This document shows, one piece after another, positions 8,111 to 15,685 of a DNA stretch of 61,013 nt. A model generated the notes under the pieces. That model had not been told where the DNA came from. It made no database searches and saw only the letters and a program-made list of their open reading frames with translations. Position 1 is the stretch's first letter; each line of letters begins with the position of its first letter. The position numbers were made by a program, and so were the translations under genes. Source of the DNA: Brevibacillus reuszeri (GTDB lineage: Bacteria; Bacillota; Bacilli; Brevibacillales; Brevibacillaceae); assembly GCF_001187725.1 (NCBI RefSeq), contig NZ_LGIQ01000011.1:1008880-1069892 (forward strand), in the 5' to 3' direction.

Positions 8111-9424
8111 TTATAGAAGAAACGCGTACACAATCACCAGAAGCATCACTGCCACTGTCGCCACGACACCGAAGATGATGACGTTTTTCAAGTCATTGGA
8201 TCTGGCAAGACCCATGGCCCCGATTGCGTCTCCCGTTGGGTACAGGAAGGATGGCATTTGCGAGCCTACCAAGAGCGCCAGCGCCCAAATCGACATCGGT
8301 ACATGCAGATTGGTTACGGTCGGCAGGAACATCTTGTGCATCAGGATCGAGTGCGCTACCGCAGCGCCCGGAATACCGGCGACGTTGACCAGCGTACTGA
8401 TGATGATCATTCCTGTTTGACCGCTGCTTTCTACCAAAGGAAGCAGCAGGTTCTTCAGCGCTTCGAATCCGCCCATTTTTTCGATGAAGTAGATAAATGG
8501 CGTAAAGAGTACAAATTGCAGGAAAATCCACAAAAGCGGCTTCGCGCCTTCTACGAAGGTTTCGGAAATCTGGTTGGGATTCATGCGACCAGCAAGACCT
8601 GTAACGATCGCTGTAAGCAAGATCACCACGATAGTAAAGTTCGCTCCGCCCTTCACCGTGATTCCGTAAATAATCGCACCGATCAGCGTAATCAGAAATG
8701 CTGCTGTGGCTTGCTTGGAAATCATCGCTTGTCGAGGGTCGTGGTTTGGTTCCTCTACATGCACGTTGGCATCTTCACTCGGATACGCATAATCCTTGAT
8801 GGTTTTTTTCAAAATGACCTTGCTGTAGACAAAAGTAACGATGAGTAGCACAATCGCATAAGGCAGTCCTGCGTTCAACAGCACTTGTGGATAGCTCAGG
8901 CCCGTTAGCTCCATCAACGTCACCATCGGAGGAGTGAAAGGTCCTAGCAGCAATCCTGCGGCTGCCGCACCGTGAAACAAAATGGCAACGACACTGGAGG
9001 AAAGACCTGCTGCGGCAACGACCGGGATCAGCACAGGCGCGATAATCGCATTAGCGCCTGCGAGTGTCCCCAGCAAAGCAGACAATACACAAGATGCAAT
9101 CATGGTACTGATCATTGCTTTATTCGGGGAGTTAATCCCTACCCGCTTTAAAATAAAGCTCACAATATTTCGGGCTACCCCGGTCTTCTCAGCGATTTTC
9201 CCTAAACCGCCGCCTGCGAGAATGACCAGCCCGATATAGGCGACAAAGTCCGTCATCCCATTTTTCGCGATGACCGTAGCGACATCCATCAAGCTCGCCC
9301 CGCTCATCACAGCCCCGACAATAATGGCGCCGCCAATCGCAGCGATCGGATTCCACTTCAGAAAGATCAGAACAATGAACAGAAACAACGGAATGAGTCC
9401 CCAAAGCGATGGAGCAGTTACCAT
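8111..9424 (-). CDS. ion-transporter-superfamily membrane permease (GntP/citrate-like)
   Basis: A 437-residue polytopic protein with about 11-12 hydrophobic segments. Two similar halves each carry a small-residue hairpin (AGGGLGKIAEKTG; GFEALKNLLLP ... GAAVAHSILMH), typical of the IT superfamily of carboxylate transporters and Na+/H+ antiporter-like proteins. A hydrophilic loop near residues 215-235 divides the halves. It lies between an amidohydrolase and a serine hydrolase and probably imports their substrate, an N-acylated or oligomeric amino acid. Substrate not determinable. Ribosome site AAGGAGGT. Confidence 0.78.
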   Translation of the reverse strand: MVTAPSLWGLIPLFLFIVLIFLKWNPIAAIGGAIIVGAVMSGASLMDVATVIAKNGMTDFVAYIGLVILAGGGLGKIAEKTGVARNIVSFILKRVGINSPNKAMISTMIASCVLSALLGTLAGANAIIAPVLIPVVAAAGLSSSVVAILFHGAAAAGLLLGPFTPPMVTLMELTGLSYPQVLLNAGLPYAIVLLIVTFVYSKVILKKTIKDYAYPSEDANVHVEEPNHDPRQAMISKQATAAFLITLIGAIIYGITVKGGANFTIVVILLTAIVTGLAGRMNPNQISETFVEGAKPLLWIFLQFVLFTPFIYFIEKMGGFEALKNLLLPLVESSGQTGMIIISTLVNVAGIPGAAVAHSILMHKMFLPTVTNLHVPMSIWALALLVGSQMPSFLYPTGDAIGAMGLARSNDLKNVIIFGVVATVAVMLLVIVYAFLL

Positions 9425-9458
9425 GGCAATACCTCCTTAGATGACTTGTTTTTATGGA

Positions 9459-10652
9459 TTAACGTGAGCGTAAAAAGCGCAGTGCTGTTTCTGCCAGCAT
9501 CTCGGAACCAGTGGTCAGCATGCCCTCATCAAGCATGAACCTCGGATGATGCAGTGGTGCATTGAGCGAAGTATCCTCAAAGCCGCACCCCAACCAGAAG
9601 AATGCTCCGGGGAAATGCTGCAAATAAACAGCAAAGTCTTCGGCCACCATAGCAGGCTCTACCTGAGGAAGCGCTCGTTCTCCTAGCATTGCAGTGCTTG
9701 CCTCACGCACGATATCGACCATCTCCGGTGTATTGGAGAGAACCGGATAACCGAGCTGATAATCGATTTCTACGGTAGCGCCCATACTCTCAACCACACT
9801 TTGCACAATCGAATAAAAACGTTCTTTTATCATTTCCCGTGTCTTGGGCGCGAAGGTTCGGACGGTTCCCTCCAGCAAAGCTTCGCTCGCAATCACATTG
9901 TGGCCAGTACCCGCCTGGATTTTCCCCAGGGTGATCACTCCCGCATCGAGTGGATTGACATTGCGGCTGACAATCGTTTGTAGAACCTGTGCCACCTGTA
10001 CAGCCACGATAGCGGCATCAATCGTTTCATGCGGCATGCTTGCATGTCCGCCTTTTCCAATGATCCGTACCCGGAATCGGTCGGAAGCGCCCATGAAGTT
10101 TCCTTCTCGTACCCCAACCTGTCCCGCAGGCAACGACGGCCATACATGCAGTCCGAAGATCGCATCTGGCTTCGGATCGAGAAAGGCCCCTGCTTCGATG
10201 AGCGGTTTTGCGCCCCCAACCGGACTGTTCTCCTCCGCCGGCTGAAATACCAGGAGAACTCGGCCTGGCAGCTCCTGCTCCGTACTCTTGAGAATTTTGG
10301 CTGCGCCGAGCAGCATGGCGGTATGTGCATCGTGTCCACATGCATGCATGACACCTTCATTCTGGGAAGCAAAGGGTACACCCGATTGTTCGAAAATGGG
10401 CAGTGCATCCATGTCGGCACGAAGCGCTACGGTTGGCCCGTCTTTCTTTTGACCGATGACAGCCAGCACCCCATAGCCTGCCATATTGGGGCGGATCTCA
10501 TGAATCGAGAGCTTCTTCAGTTCTTCTATTACACGCTGGGAAGTGCGCTGTTCTTGCCCGCTTAACTCAGGATTGCGATGAAATTCTCGGCGAAGCTCCT
10601 TGATGTAGCTTTCATCTGCTTTCCCTTTTACGGTTGCGTTCATTCGTGTCAT
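9459..10652 (-). CDS. M20D-family amidohydrolase
   Basis: A 397-residue metallo-amidohydrolase (M20 peptidase family, subfamily D; relatives hydrolyse N-acyl amino acids, hippurate or indole conjugates). It shows RADMDALP, the metal-binding MHACGHDAHTAMLLGAAKIL, FQPAEE, FGLHVWP, the dimerisation-domain GGHASMPHETIDA and the C-terminal AEDFAVYL. There is no signal peptide. The start follows AGGAGGATCAGC. It is the first gene of a four-gene operon with the transporter, the serine hydrolase and the CapA-like protein, which points to cytosolic breakdown of an imported amide-linked compound. Confidence 0.92.
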   Translation of the reverse strand: MTRMNATVKGKADESYIKELRREFHRNPELSGQEQRTSQRVIEELKKLSIHEIRPNMAGYGVLAVIGQKKDGPTVALRADMDALPIFEQSGVPFASQNEGVMHACGHDAHTAMLLGAAKILKSTEQELPGRVLLVFQPAEENSPVGGAKPLIEAGAFLDPKPDAIFGLHVWPSLPAGQVGVREGNFMGASDRFRVRIIGKGGHASMPHETIDAAIVAVQVAQVLQTIVSRNVNPLDAGVITLGKIQAGTGHNVIASEALLEGTVRTFAPKTREMIKERFYSIVQSVVESMGATVEIDYQLGYPVLSNTPEMVDIVREASTAMLGERALPQVEPAMVAEDFAVYLQHFPGAFFWLGCGFEDTSLNAPLHHPRFMLDEGMLTTGSEMLAETALRFLRSR

Positions 10653-10669
10653 GCTGATCCTCCTCGCTC

Positions 10670-10684
10670 AAGAAAACGCTTGCA
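10670..10684. promoter_or_regulatory. cre-like site (CcpA) in the leader of the amidohydrolase operon
   Basis: AAGAAAACGCTTGCA matches the Bacillus cre consensus WTGAAARCGYTTW at 11 of 13 defined positions. It lies about 20 bp upstream of the M20D start, where a bound CcpA could block elongation. The window also encodes Crh, a CcpA co-effector. Inferred from sequence only. Confidence 0.4.
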
Positions 10685-10700
10685 TTGTTGAAAACAAAAA

Positions 10701-10792
10701 TTGACGTTTAGTAGTCGTTAAATGGTGATAAAATATGAGGCTCTTTGTTTGCCCCCCTCTTGTACTATTAATTTGTCGTTTAGTCGTCGTTA
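10701..10792. promoter_or_regulatory. pair of 20-bp direct repeats upstream of the amidohydrolase operon
   Basis: TTGACGTTTAGTAGTCGTTA (10701-10720) and TTGTCGTTTAGTCGTCGTTA (10773-10792) agree at 18 of 20 positions and are 72 bp apart, about seven helical turns. They are the only striking structure in the 331-bp gene-free stretch 10653-10983 and probably form the operator of the operon's regulator, possibly the protein encoded at 4477-5772. Confidence 0.55.
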
Positions 10793-10938
10793 TATAACTT
10801 GTAAATTTACTATACTCATATTTTTATAGTCTGTCAATTTAATATTCGATATTTTTAGTTTAGTTTGGTTATTGATATGTTGAGGAGGAATATGGGGAAT
10901 GGGGTGTTTCAGCACTTCTTGAAAGTTCTACATACTAA

Positions 10939-10963
10939 TAAAAAACCACCCTCATCAGGTGGC
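10939..10963 (-). terminator. terminator of the prolyl hydroxylase gene
   Basis: Minus strand CCACC-TGATGAG-GGTGG followed by six T, about 20 bp past the stop codon. The stem-loop is nearly the same as the ssrA terminator at 19704-19735. Confidence 0.75.
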
Positions 10964-10983
10964 TTACTTTCTTTTAAAACGAC

Positions 10984-11631
10984 CTAGGAAACCCGAAAGT
11001 TTTGTCTTCTCATCCACATCGTTGCAACCCACTTTTCTCCGTGGATCACTTGTGTCCCTGCATGCAAAGTGGACTTATTCAACTCATGATTTTGGTAAAA
11101 ATATTCAAAGTAGACAGCCATGCCCTTGGCAGGAAAAACAGATAAATTAAGCAAAGGAAACACCGTTTCTCCGCCTTGCTCCACATCATTCAAATACATG
11201 ACGAGCGTACTAATTCGATTGTTCATACTTGCTCGACTCGTTTCTGCAAAGAAGTCATAATGAGGTTTATATTCTTGCCCCGGGGTATAACGCAAAACTT
11301 GCAAGCCATCACCGTGCTCGATAGGAATATTCATGATTTGTGAGATTCGCTTCTCGATCCTTGTTATCGTCTCTGTCTGCTCGCAGAACACCCCGCTGCT
11401 CGTTCGAATGGAATTGAGCGATCGATCTTCGCCTATTTTTGAGCGTTGTAATCGTTCCCTAGAATGTTCGATTAGCTCATCACATTCGTCATCGCTTAGC
11501 ACATTTCCTAATACTACAACCAGCGGTTCCTCATACCTGGCAAGAATTCGAATTTCTCGATTGTCTGTCTTGATCCGATTTCCAGCGTGATCAAAAATGG
11601 TCTGTTCCTTTTCTGTCGTATGCATTTTCAT
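10984..11631 (-). CDS. prolyl 4-hydroxylase-type 2OG-Fe(II) oxygenase
   Basis: A 215-residue protein if started at the ATG at 11631 behind GGGGTG; the open frame runs 30 codons further upstream without a good ribosome site. The double-stranded beta-helix iron ligands are His124-x-Asp126 (PHYDFF) and His190 (STLHAGTQV), with Lys200 to bind 2-oxoglutarate. The length and the LRYTPGQEYKPHYD and LNDVEQGGETVFP motifs match bacterial collagen-type prolyl 4-hydroxylases. No collagen-like substrate is encoded in the window. It stands alone, with its own terminator. Confidence 0.9.
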   Translation of the reverse strand: MKMHTTEKEQTIFDHAGNRIKTDNREIRILARYEEPLVVVLGNVLSDDECDELIEHSRERLQRSKIGEDRSLNSIRTSSGVFCEQTETITRIEKRISQIMNIPIEHGDGLQVLRYTPGQEYKPHYDFFAETSRASMNNRISTLVMYLNDVEQGGETVFPLLNLSVFPAKGMAVYFEYFYQNHELNKSTLHAGTQVIHGEKWVATMWMRRQNFRVS

Positions 11632-11905
11632 GTAATGCACCCCATGTATATGACTTCCGTTGCAAAAAATAGAATACCATAAAATGGGTAATTGGATGTA
11701 AGAAAATTCACGCAAAAACAAACTTTTTTTTATGGCCCGTTTATGGTGGAACTGATGAGATTATGGATGTGTTTTTAGATATCCTGTCAGACTGGACTTA
11801 CTCTCCATCACTGTCTTACAAAATATCTTGAGACACCCTTAACCAAGTTGAAAAATGGGCCGTTCATAACGCGATCAACTCAAAAGCCAAGAATGAAAAT
11901 CATGG

Positions 11906-11945
11906 AGAGGGACTGTCTCGATCGTTAAATCGGGACAGTCCCTCT
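11906..11945. repeat. 17-bp inverted repeat (large hairpin)
   Basis: AGAGGGACTGTCTCGAT (11906-11922) and its inverted copy (11929-11945) pair along 17 bp with one G-T wobble and a 6-nt loop. No U-tract follows on either strand, so it is not a standard terminator. It lies in the gene-free stretch 11632-11972, in which I could recognise nothing else; it may be the remnant of a mobile-element end. Confidence 0.6.
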
Positions 11946-11972
11946 TGGAGTAAAAGACGCCACGAAATAGAA

Positions 11973-12617
11973 CTAAAAATATGAGTTCCGATTCGGGTTG
12001 CGCTTGTTTTTTTCAAGGGTCTTGATCATCAAATATCTTTGTACACCCTTGGATTCGGCGATGGCTTGTTGACCGAATCGTTCTGCCTCTACCGTATTTC
12101 CTTGTTGATATGCCATTTCAGCATCAAGTGACAACTGGTAGATACGATTTTTGACCCCGGATCGGTGTTCGTTGTATACATCTTGGTTATTTTTTAGCAG
12201 TGCTAAATGTGCGGAGTAATAGTCTCGATGCTCTTTTGAATGAATCTTATCGAGATTTTTTTCTACCAAATCGTAGTTACCGCGACCCAGTTCTACCAAT
12301 ATGGTGATGTATGCGCGGAGTTTATCTGACGTAATTTTTGCTAGTTCTTTTTCAGCGTCGGCATCGTTGTCATGCAGATACGCATACAAAAAGCGATAGT
12401 AAGGATGTTTTGAATTTTTTACATAGCGTTCAACTGTGTTCATGTTGGTGCTTAATTTTAAGATGTATACGTTTTTTCCGACGAGAATGGCAAAAACGAT
12501 TATGAAAAAGGTGACCCATACGATAGGGGTAGGCTTTATGTCTAGGAGGGAGATTGTCAAGCCACCTACAACTCCGAGAAGGATTATGATTAGTAAGTTA
12601 CGAAGAGAGAAAGACAT
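11973..12617 (-). CDS. membrane protein with TPR-like cytosolic domain, function unknown
   Basis: A 214-residue protein. Two N-terminal hydrophobic helices (about residues 6-24 and 31-50) are followed by an all-helical soluble region whose A/Y/L spacing (YAYLHDNDADAEKELAKI; AEMAYQQGNTVEAERFGQQA) resembles tetratricopeptide repeats. This suggests a membrane-tethered protein-interaction scaffold. I do not recognise the family. Neighbouring genes on both sides are unrelated, and it is probably monocistronic. Confidence 0.65.
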   Translation of the reverse strand: MSFSLRNLLIIILLGVVGGLTISLLDIKPTPIVWVTFFIIVFAILVGKNVYILKLSTNMNTVERYVKNSKHPYYRFLYAYLHDNDADAEKELAKITSDKLRAYITILVELGRGNYDLVEKNLDKIHSKEHRDYYSAHLALLKNNQDVYNEHRSGVKNRIYQLSLDAEMAYQQGNTVEAERFGQQAIAESKGVQRYLMIKTLEKNKRNPNRNSYF

Positions 12618-12789
12618 GGTGGTGGTGCTCCTTTGCTTTGGAAGTGTTTCTATATTTTAGCATAGGAGGATGGGGCTTCGTCCTAGAATATGGAACAAGG
12701 TTATTTTCGCTTCTAAGCCACTGAACCCGCTTCCTTGCCTAGTTCATTTTTGAACGATCAATATGACCGAATCAACATAAGCGAAGTAC

Positions 12790-13635
12790 TCAATTTTCAT
12801 TCATTCCATATCTATTACTCATCAACTTCTTCTTATACAGGTTCTCGATTTCTATTACTTCTTCAGCCGTAATGTTTTTTGGTAAAATCTGCAGTATGCT
12901 AAACTGAAAGTTCTCATATCGATCTGGGGAAATCTCTAATACTGCTTTTATACCTTTGTTGTCACCATGTTGTGTACGGACATAATATTTCCATCTGCTT
13001 AATAAACCACCAGTCCCATAAGCAGAACCGACATACAATTTGCCATTAGTTTGATCAGTAATCAGGTAGATGGCATAAATGGAAGACAATGCCGTATGCC
13101 AGTTTTCATATAACGTTGGGTCAGTAACGATATCTTTTAACTCGTCATAATTTATAACGACATTCTCAAAGCCGTTGAAGGCCAACCTTGGACTTGCTTG
13201 AATGGAGACGATTGCTTTATCATTCGTAGCCCATTGTTGCCAAGAAATCGCTGCTCTTCCCCAATCAATAATAAGTCTGCCATCTAGGTCGCTCATCATA
13301 TCGACTTTTTGCAAATCATAGTAGTATAAAGGACCGTTAAACATTTCAACGGCCGGGAAGTTCAGTGGCATCATACTTGGTTTGACTGCTTCCCCTGAAC
13401 CAACTTTATAACACCCCATGAACTTCGCACTCGTTCCCGACTCGCTTATAAACGATAAGATGTAATCGCATCCCTGAAAGAAATTATGTTTTTGAATTTT
13501 TTGGTATTCATTTATATAGCCCTTCTGAAAGCATTTCAAAATAACTTTGTCCCTTAATGAATGCCTTATCAGCTTAACTCTCTTAGGTTCCAGACCATTC
13601 CGTCTCAGTATGTCAGATAAGTATAATGAAGCCAT
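12790..13635 (-). CDS. GIY-YIG nuclease-domain protein with unknown N-terminal domain
   Basis: A 281-residue protein. Residues about 184-275 form a GIY-YIG nuclease domain: AIYLI ... KLYVGSA gives the two signature strands, the Arg of LLSRWKYY is the expected catalytic Arg, and EVIEIENLYKKKL supplies the metal-binding Glu. Residues 1-180 are a separate alpha/beta domain I do not recognise (SFISESGTSAKFMGCYKVG; YYYDLQKVDMMSDLDGRLIIDWGRAAISW). The gene looks more AT-rich than its flanks and stands alone without a methyltransferase. It could be a defence or mobile-DNA nuclease, or a solitary orphan. Function unproven. Confidence 0.8.
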   Translation of the reverse strand: MASLYLSDILRRNGLEPKRVKLIRHSLRDKVILKCFQKGYINEYQKIQKHNFFQGCDYILSFISESGTSAKFMGCYKVGSGEAVKPSMMPLNFPAVEMFNGPLYYYDLQKVDMMSDLDGRLIIDWGRAAISWQQWATNDKAIVSIQASPRLAFNGFENVVINYDELKDIVTDPTLYENWHTALSSIYAIYLITDQTNGKLYVGSAYGTGGLLSRWKYYVRTQHGDNKGIKAVLEISPDRYENFQFSILQILPKNITAEEVIEIENLYKKKLMSNRYGMNEN

Positions 13636-13724
13636 GTTATCCCACCTGTTAAGTTCGAATATGAATCAATCCTGCCATCTTTTATACAAACAATCAAGAT
13701 GTCTACAAAACTGAACATAACAAA

Positions 13725-13752
13725 ACCCTGACCTAATGCGGTCAGGGTTTTG
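13725..13752. terminator. bidirectional terminator next to ssrA-like fragment B
   Basis: AAAACCCTGACC-TAATGC-GGTCAGGGTTTT, a perfect 12-bp stem with A/T tracts on both sides. It lies where the terminator would follow an ssrA 3' end on the minus strand. Confidence 0.85.
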
Positions 13753-13753
13753 T

Positions 13754-13840
13754 TGGTGGAGGTGATTCGCCCCCCGTTCGACGCCTACCCCAGGGTAAAA
13801 CAGCGATACATAAGCATCCCCGGGCGTAGTTTAGATTTCG
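13754..13840 (-). pseudogene. degenerate copy B of the ssrA (tmRNA) 3' end
   Basis: About 87 nt align with the 3' part of the intact ssrA at 19746-20101. The CCA end and acceptor (TGGTGGAGG on the plus strand), AACAGCGATACATAAGCATC and TTTAGATTTCG are shared. The T-arm has decayed, and a short insertion (CAGGGTAAAAC) is shared in kind with copy A. The tag frame and 5' half are missing, so it cannot be a working tmRNA. It is best read as a displaced attachment-site remnant. Confidence 0.75.
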
Positions 13841-13849
13841 TTTCTTTTC

Positions 13850-14410
13850 CTACTCTAACGTAGGAATGTGGTCAATCCAGTTCATAAATTGCTGCAAATA
13901 ACGCTGAAGATACCTTTTGGTTTTTTCATCCGTAAGCACCTGCTGTTCGGAATCAATCTTTTCATGTACTTGTGAAATGAGTACTTTTTGAAACGGAAGC
14001 ACATGGGCTTGCATAGCTTCGAGTATTTGTCTGGTTTGTATTTGAGCAAAGGCGGTGCCCATTCCCCCCGGGGTTGCTCCGATTATGCCAACTGGCTTTT
14101 TGCTGAGAACCGAAGATTTCGCTGGTCTTGAAGCCCAATCCAATGCGTTCTTTAGAACTCCCGGAATTCCGGAATTGTATTCGGGGCTTACGATCATAAT
14201 ACCGTCGACATCGCGAATCGCCGATTTAAACGAGGATACCGTTTCTGGGTCACCGCTAATTTCGAGGTCTTCGTTAAATAAAGGAAGATCGTTAATCTCG
14301 ATCCAACGAAACTCAACCGAATCATCCATCTCAGTCAATGCTTGAGCAATGATGCGATTATAAGAATTCTTTCGTAAACTGCCACAAATGATGCCAATGG
14401 TTTTGGTCAT
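13850..14410 (-). CDS. NAD(P)H-dependent FMN reductase (azoreductase-like)
   Basis: A 186-residue flavodoxin-fold reductase. GSLRKNSYNR near residue 11 is the FMN-phosphate loop. SPEYNSGIPGVLKNALDW (about 75-92) is the signature of the NADPH-dependent FMN reductase family that includes Bacillus azobenzene reductases. The GATPGGMGTAFAQIQTRQIL segment completes the FMN site. It transfers hydride from NAD(P)H to quinones, azo compounds or FMN. It is divergent from the pirin gene, and the pair lies between two ssrA remnants. Confidence 0.9.
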   Translation of the reverse strand: MTKTIGIICGSLRKNSYNRIIAQALTEMDDSVEFRWIEINDLPLFNEDLEISGDPETVSSFKSAIRDVDGIMIVSPEYNSGIPGVLKNALDWASRPAKSSVLSKKPVGIIGATPGGMGTAFAQIQTRQILEAMQAHVLPFQKVLISQVHEKIDSEQQVLTDEKTKRYLQRYLQQFMNWIDHIPTLE

Positions 14411-14557
14411 TCAGCTACCTCCTCGTTCCTTTGTTTTTCCATAATAACATCCCCTCACAAGTAGAAGAGTGAGTATTTTTTCACTATTTTGCATCAGGTC
14501 ATTCACGAAAAGGAATGGTAAACTTAGGATTATTTCCTTGAAAGAAAGGATGATAGC

Positions 14558-15352
14558 ATGTCGATTCGTATTTATTCCATTGATCAACAAATATATGGCC
14601 AATTTGACGAAGGCAGGCTTGTAGAGCAAAAGCCTATCGGATTTCCGGGTGAGGGGTCTGCAGTAGAAAGAGTGGGAACCTTATTTTATTGGGCGTGGTT
14701 CCAAGCGAAAGAAGATGCCTTTCTCCCTCCGCATCCTCATCGTGGTTTTGAGATCATTTCTTATCTCTTGAACGGGCACATAAACCATCAGGATACCCTC
14801 GGTAATGAACGCTCCCTCAGTACCGGTAGTTTACAGGTCATGCAAACCGGCAGCGGGGTTCAGCACTCCGAAAAATATGAAAAAGGTACTTCCGGCTTTC
14901 AAATTTGGTTTGAGCCCTTTCTGGGTGAGGCCAACTACGCTACTCCAACCTACTCTGACTATCAGGTACAGGACTTTCCTGTTGAAACAAAAGATGGCTG
15001 CACCATCAAATCGATAGTGGGTGGCACATCTCCCGTGCAATTGGTAGCAGACGCAAAGATGTGGGATGTTACAATATCTGCCGGAGAATCCTTCGAAATG
15101 ATGGTACCCGATGGATATTCCATCGCTGGGCTCGGGATCGAGGGCCAATCCAATTGGCAAATTCATAACGAAACAAGATTGGTGGAGCCACAAGAGTTTG
15201 TGGTTTGCGAGGGAGATGAAATTGGTTTATTAAGAGTTGGAGCAGGTGTCCTTGGAGATTCTCGGCTTATCCTTATTCAAGTCCCTAGTGTACTCCCCTA
15301 CCCATCCTATAAAGAGGTGAAGATTCGCTTAAAAGTGAATAAAGAGAAGTAG
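14558..15352 (+). CDS. pirin-family bicupin protein
   Basis: A 264-residue pirin-like protein. The N-terminal cupin holds the metal ligands in HPHRGFEIISYLLNGHINHQD (HPH and His) and in SGVQHSE. The C-terminal cupin (GGTSPVQLVADAKMWDV onward) is degenerate, as usual in pirins. Relatives have quercetin 2,3-dioxygenase or redox-sensing roles. GAAAGGATG precedes the ATG. Its divergent neighbour is an FMN reductase, a pairing that suggests quinone or electrophile stress (inference). Confidence 0.88.
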   Translation: MSIRIYSIDQQIYGQFDEGRLVEQKPIGFPGEGSAVERVGTLFYWAWFQAKEDAFLPPHPHRGFEIISYLLNGHINHQDTLGNERSLSTGSLQVMQTGSGVQHSEKYEKGTSGFQIWFEPFLGEANYATPTYSDYQVQDFPVETKDGCTIKSIVGGTSPVQLVADAKMWDVTISAGESFEMMVPDGYSIAGLGIEGQSNWQIHNETRLVEPQEFVVCEGDEIGLLRVGAGVLGDSRLILIQVPSVLPYPSYKEVKIRLKVNKEK

Positions 15353-15374
15353 GCCAAGCTGCTGATAAATGTAA

Positions 15375-15402
15375 AAGCACCCATAAAGGGTGCATTTTTT
15401 TT
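15375..15402 (+). terminator. terminator of the pirin gene
   Basis: GCACCC-ATAAA-GGGTGC followed by ATTTTTTTT, about 20 bp after the stop codon. Confidence 0.88.
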
Positions 15403-15407
15403 ATGTA

Positions 15408-15592
15408 TGGTGAAAGCGGGGGATTCGAACCCACGTCCGACCTGTACGCGCAGGGTGAAACTGCGATACATGAGCATTTCCGAGCGCAGTCACTCATTTA
15501 GATTCGGCACCGGATTCACGGAATGACACGCTGACCCGTTACCTAGCGTGATTGATCTTCTTCCTTCGGCTCCAAGTGGAAACGTTCGGCGT
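15408..15592 (-). pseudogene. degenerate copy A of the ssrA (tmRNA) 3' half
   Basis: About 185 nt are clearly homologous to positions 19746 to about 19916 of the intact ssrA. Long runs are identical, for example the stretches carrying CGATACATGAGCAT, GAGCGCAGTCACTCATTTAG and ATTGATCTTCTTCCTTCGGC. The T-stem now has a mismatch and about 14 nt are inserted before it. The homology stops before the tag region. It occupies most of the gene-free stretch 15353-15685 and marks the left edge of the AT-rich segment 15.6-19.7 kb. Confidence 0.85.
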
Positions 15593-15631
15593 TGGTTGAC
15601 TATTCATCGTAAATAAAAAATAACTCCAAAA

Positions 15632-15674
15632 TCAAAGAAAAGGAGAGCCAGTAATATAAGCCCTCCTTTTCTTG
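15632..15674 (-). terminator. terminator of the transporter-ureohydrolase operon
   Basis: Minus strand AAGAAAAGGAG / CTCCTTTTCTT stem with a 17-nt loop, followed by a T-rich tail, just past the ureohydrolase stop codon. Confidence 0.75.
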
Positions 15675-15685
15675 TTTTCATGTAA

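Noticed and set aside
10892..10987. 31-codon plus-strand frame behind a perfect GAGGAGG
   Set aside because: It reads through the terminator of the prolyl hydroxylase gene and into that gene's end; the product is not coherent. A chance ribosome site is more likely.
15408..15592. A second functional tmRNA gene
   Set aside because: Only the 3' half is present. There is no tag reading frame or 5' acceptor strand, and the T-stem has a mismatch and an insertion before it.
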